DNA from: Acidobacteriaceae bacterium
GTDB taxonomy: Bacteria > Acidobacteriota > Terriglobia > Terriglobales > Acidobacteriaceae
DNA length: 6,072 nucleotides
Assembly: GCA_030042915.1 (NCBI GenBank)
Contig: JASHYS010000396.1
Location: 1-6,072, forward strand
Reading direction: 5' to 3'
Shown here piece by piece: positions 5,024 through 6,072 of the stretch. The notes beneath the pieces were generated by a model. It made no database searches. It was not told the DNA's origin and was given only the letters and a program-made list of their open reading frames with translations. Each line of letters opens with the position of its first letter. Position 1 is the first letter of the stretch. The translations under genes and the position numbers were made by a program.

Positions 5024-5149
5024 GACGGAGCCTTCGGCTGCCTGCGCCGACCTTTGCTCAGAATGCCATTGCACCATTATGATGCGGACCTTCTCTGAAG
5101 GCACTGGTGTAAATTTGGAGCGCATGCATTTTAGAGCGGGTGCGAAGCG
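5024..5149. promoter_or_regulatory. Divergent promoter region between DUF2784 and GH8 genes
   Basis: These 126 bp must serve both divergent genes. On the plus strand TGGTGTAAATT (5105-5115) offers a TG-extended -10-like TAAATT, without a good -35. CCTTC-TCT-GAAGG (5089-5101) is a perfect 5-3-5 dyad placed about where an operator would overlap the -35 of that promoter. The regulator cannot be named from the sequence. Confidence 0.3.
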
Positions 5150-6072
5150 ATGAAAGTTTGGAGAGGCCTGTGGGTGGTTCTGGCTGGAGCATTGCTGCTG
5201 GCGGCCGCGACTGTGGCCCAAACCGCCGGCAGTCCTTCAGCGCAAACGCCTGCGGCCGCACCGGCGCCGGGGCAGGTGATGTCAGCGCCACATGAGGACG
5301 CACCGCTCGGCAAAATCGAGCGCTTAGCCGGCGACGGAGACGGCGCATACAAAACGCACAAGTATCGCGACCTGTTTGCGGAGCAGGGACACTCGCCGGC
5401 CGAGAGCCGGGCCAAGATTGAGAAAGCGTTCCAGCAACTGTTCCACGGCGACGGGCAGGAAGAGCGCATCTATTTTGAGACCGGGGCCAACGAGAACGGA
5501 ACGCTGGCCTATGTGACTGACTGGGCGAACAACGATGCACGCACCGAGGGCATGAGCTACGGCATGATGATTGCGGTCGAGCTCAACAAGAAGCGCGAGT
5601 TCGACGCGATTTGGAACTGGGCGCACACCTACATGCTGATCACCGATGCGACGAATCCCTCGGTGGGTTACTTTGCATGGTCGATGAATACGGATGGCAC
5701 GCCACGCTCAACGGGAGCCGCGCCGGATGGAGAAGAGTACTTCACCATGGCGCTCTATTTTGCAGCGCACCGGTGGGGCAACGGGAAGGGAATTTACAAC
5801 TACCAGGCGGAGGCGGACAAAATCCTGCGCGGCATGCGCCATCATCCCGTGCTGACCGGGACAGGCCCGTTTCGCATTCATCCCGGCGATCCGCCGTTTG
5901 TGATGCCCGACCATCCCTGGCCGAGCCCTAACAATCGCCGCATGGAAGCGGAGGCGAGGGCGAGCGGCAGACCGTGGCCGCCGTACCGCTCTGCGCGTGG
6001 AGCGCGCGAAGAGACCATCGGGCCCATGGTCGACGAGAGCTACTTCATGATCAAGTTTGTGCCGGACCTGCC
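5150..6072 (+). CDS. GH8 glycosidase, probable reducing-end xylose-releasing exo-oligoxylanase (partial)
   Basis: 307 full codons are present; the 3' end is beyond the window. A signal peptide (MKVWRG plus a Leu/Ala core, cleavage near TVA-QT at 23/24) and an Ala/Pro/Gln-rich linker to about residue 50 precede the catalytic domain. GH8 (alpha/alpha)6-barrel motifs follow: GAYKTHKYRDLF (65-76), NNDARTEGMSYGMMIAVEL (127-145) with the proposed catalytic acid Glu133, GYFAWSMN (173-180), APDGEEYF (191-198) with Asp193 matching the substrate-binding Asp of Bacillus halodurans Rex (Asp128), and FAAHRWGNGKGIYNY (204-218). Residues 301-305 (IKFVP) match the start of the region leading to the catalytic base, which would lie past the edge. 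Known relatives trim xylose from the reducing end of xylo-oligosaccharides (EC 3.2.1.156); export suggests a periplasmic or outside role. The ribosome binding site before 5150 is weak. Residues about 232-295 look longer than in the Bacillus enzyme. Confidence 0.9.
   Translation, partial: MKVWRGLWVVLAGALLLAAATVAQTAGSPSAQTPAAAPAPGQVMSAPHEDAPLGKIERLAGDGDGAYKTHKYRDLFAEQGHSPAESRAKIEKAFQQLFHGDGQEERIYFETGANENGTLAYVTDWANNDARTEGMSYGMMIAVELNKKREFDAIWNWAHTYMLITDATNPSVGYFAWSMNTDGTPRSTGAAPDGEEYFTMALYFAAHRWGNGKGIYNYQAEADKILRGMRHHPVLTGTGPFRIHPGDPPFVMPDHPWPSPNNRRMEAEARASGRPWPPYRSARGAREETIGPMVDESYFMIKFVPDL

Noticed and set aside
4643..5221. Longer version of the DUF2784 protein
   Set aside because: It would add 66 polar residues before the first membrane helix and overlap the GH8 gene start; family length fits the start at 5023.

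Overview
This is a high-GC bacterial chromosomal window. The gene content looks like Acidobacteriota (Terriglobia/Acidobacteriaceae type): GC-rich codon use, an EF-G paralogue, secreted proteins of unknown function, a GH8 xylan-degrading enzyme, and long intergenic spacers with C-tract/T-tract hairpin repeats and degenerate CCAGTAG units. The phylum is an inference from style and protein similarity recalled from memory; there is no marker gene here that proves it.

Layout. (1) Bases 2-253 are the last 83 codons of a NarL-type sensor histidine kinase (ATPase domain), cut by the left edge. (2) Bases 254-1064 are about 810 bp without a convincing gene, but rich in structure: a perfect 12-bp palindrome, two diverged head-to-tail copies of an element (C-tract, T6, CTAAG, long imperfect hairpin, CGGCTT), a GC-rich segment bounded by 8-bp inverted repeats, a five-tract G-quadruplex motif and a perfect 8-bp stem/4-nt loop hairpin. 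(3) Bases 1065-3675 are a leftward pair: an EF-G-like translational GTPase (703 aa) followed 52 nt later by a small secreted protein (148 aa). (4) Divergent from it, 3913-4632 encodes a secreted protein made of two nearly identical ~97-residue repeats. (5) Converging on that gene with a 10-bp gap, 4643-5023 (minus) encodes a DUF2784 membrane protein. (6) Divergent from DUF2784, 5150 to the right edge is a GH8 glycosidase resembling reducing-end xylose-releasing exo-oligoxylanases, cut before its predicted catalytic base.

The genes do not form one obvious pathway. The only likely operon is the EF-G-like gene plus the small secreted protein. Three genes (small secreted protein, two-repeat protein, GH8) carry signal peptides, which fits a polysaccharide-degrading soil bacterium. 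The annotated starts of three genes are set downstream of the longest open frame, on the basis of Shine-Dalgarno sequences, signal peptides or family length.

I see no complete undescribed multi-gene system. The most unusual features are the paired hairpin elements at 398-670, the altered G3/G4 motifs of the EF-G-like GTPase, and an intergenic-type repeat that supplies the last codons and stop of the two-repeat protein.
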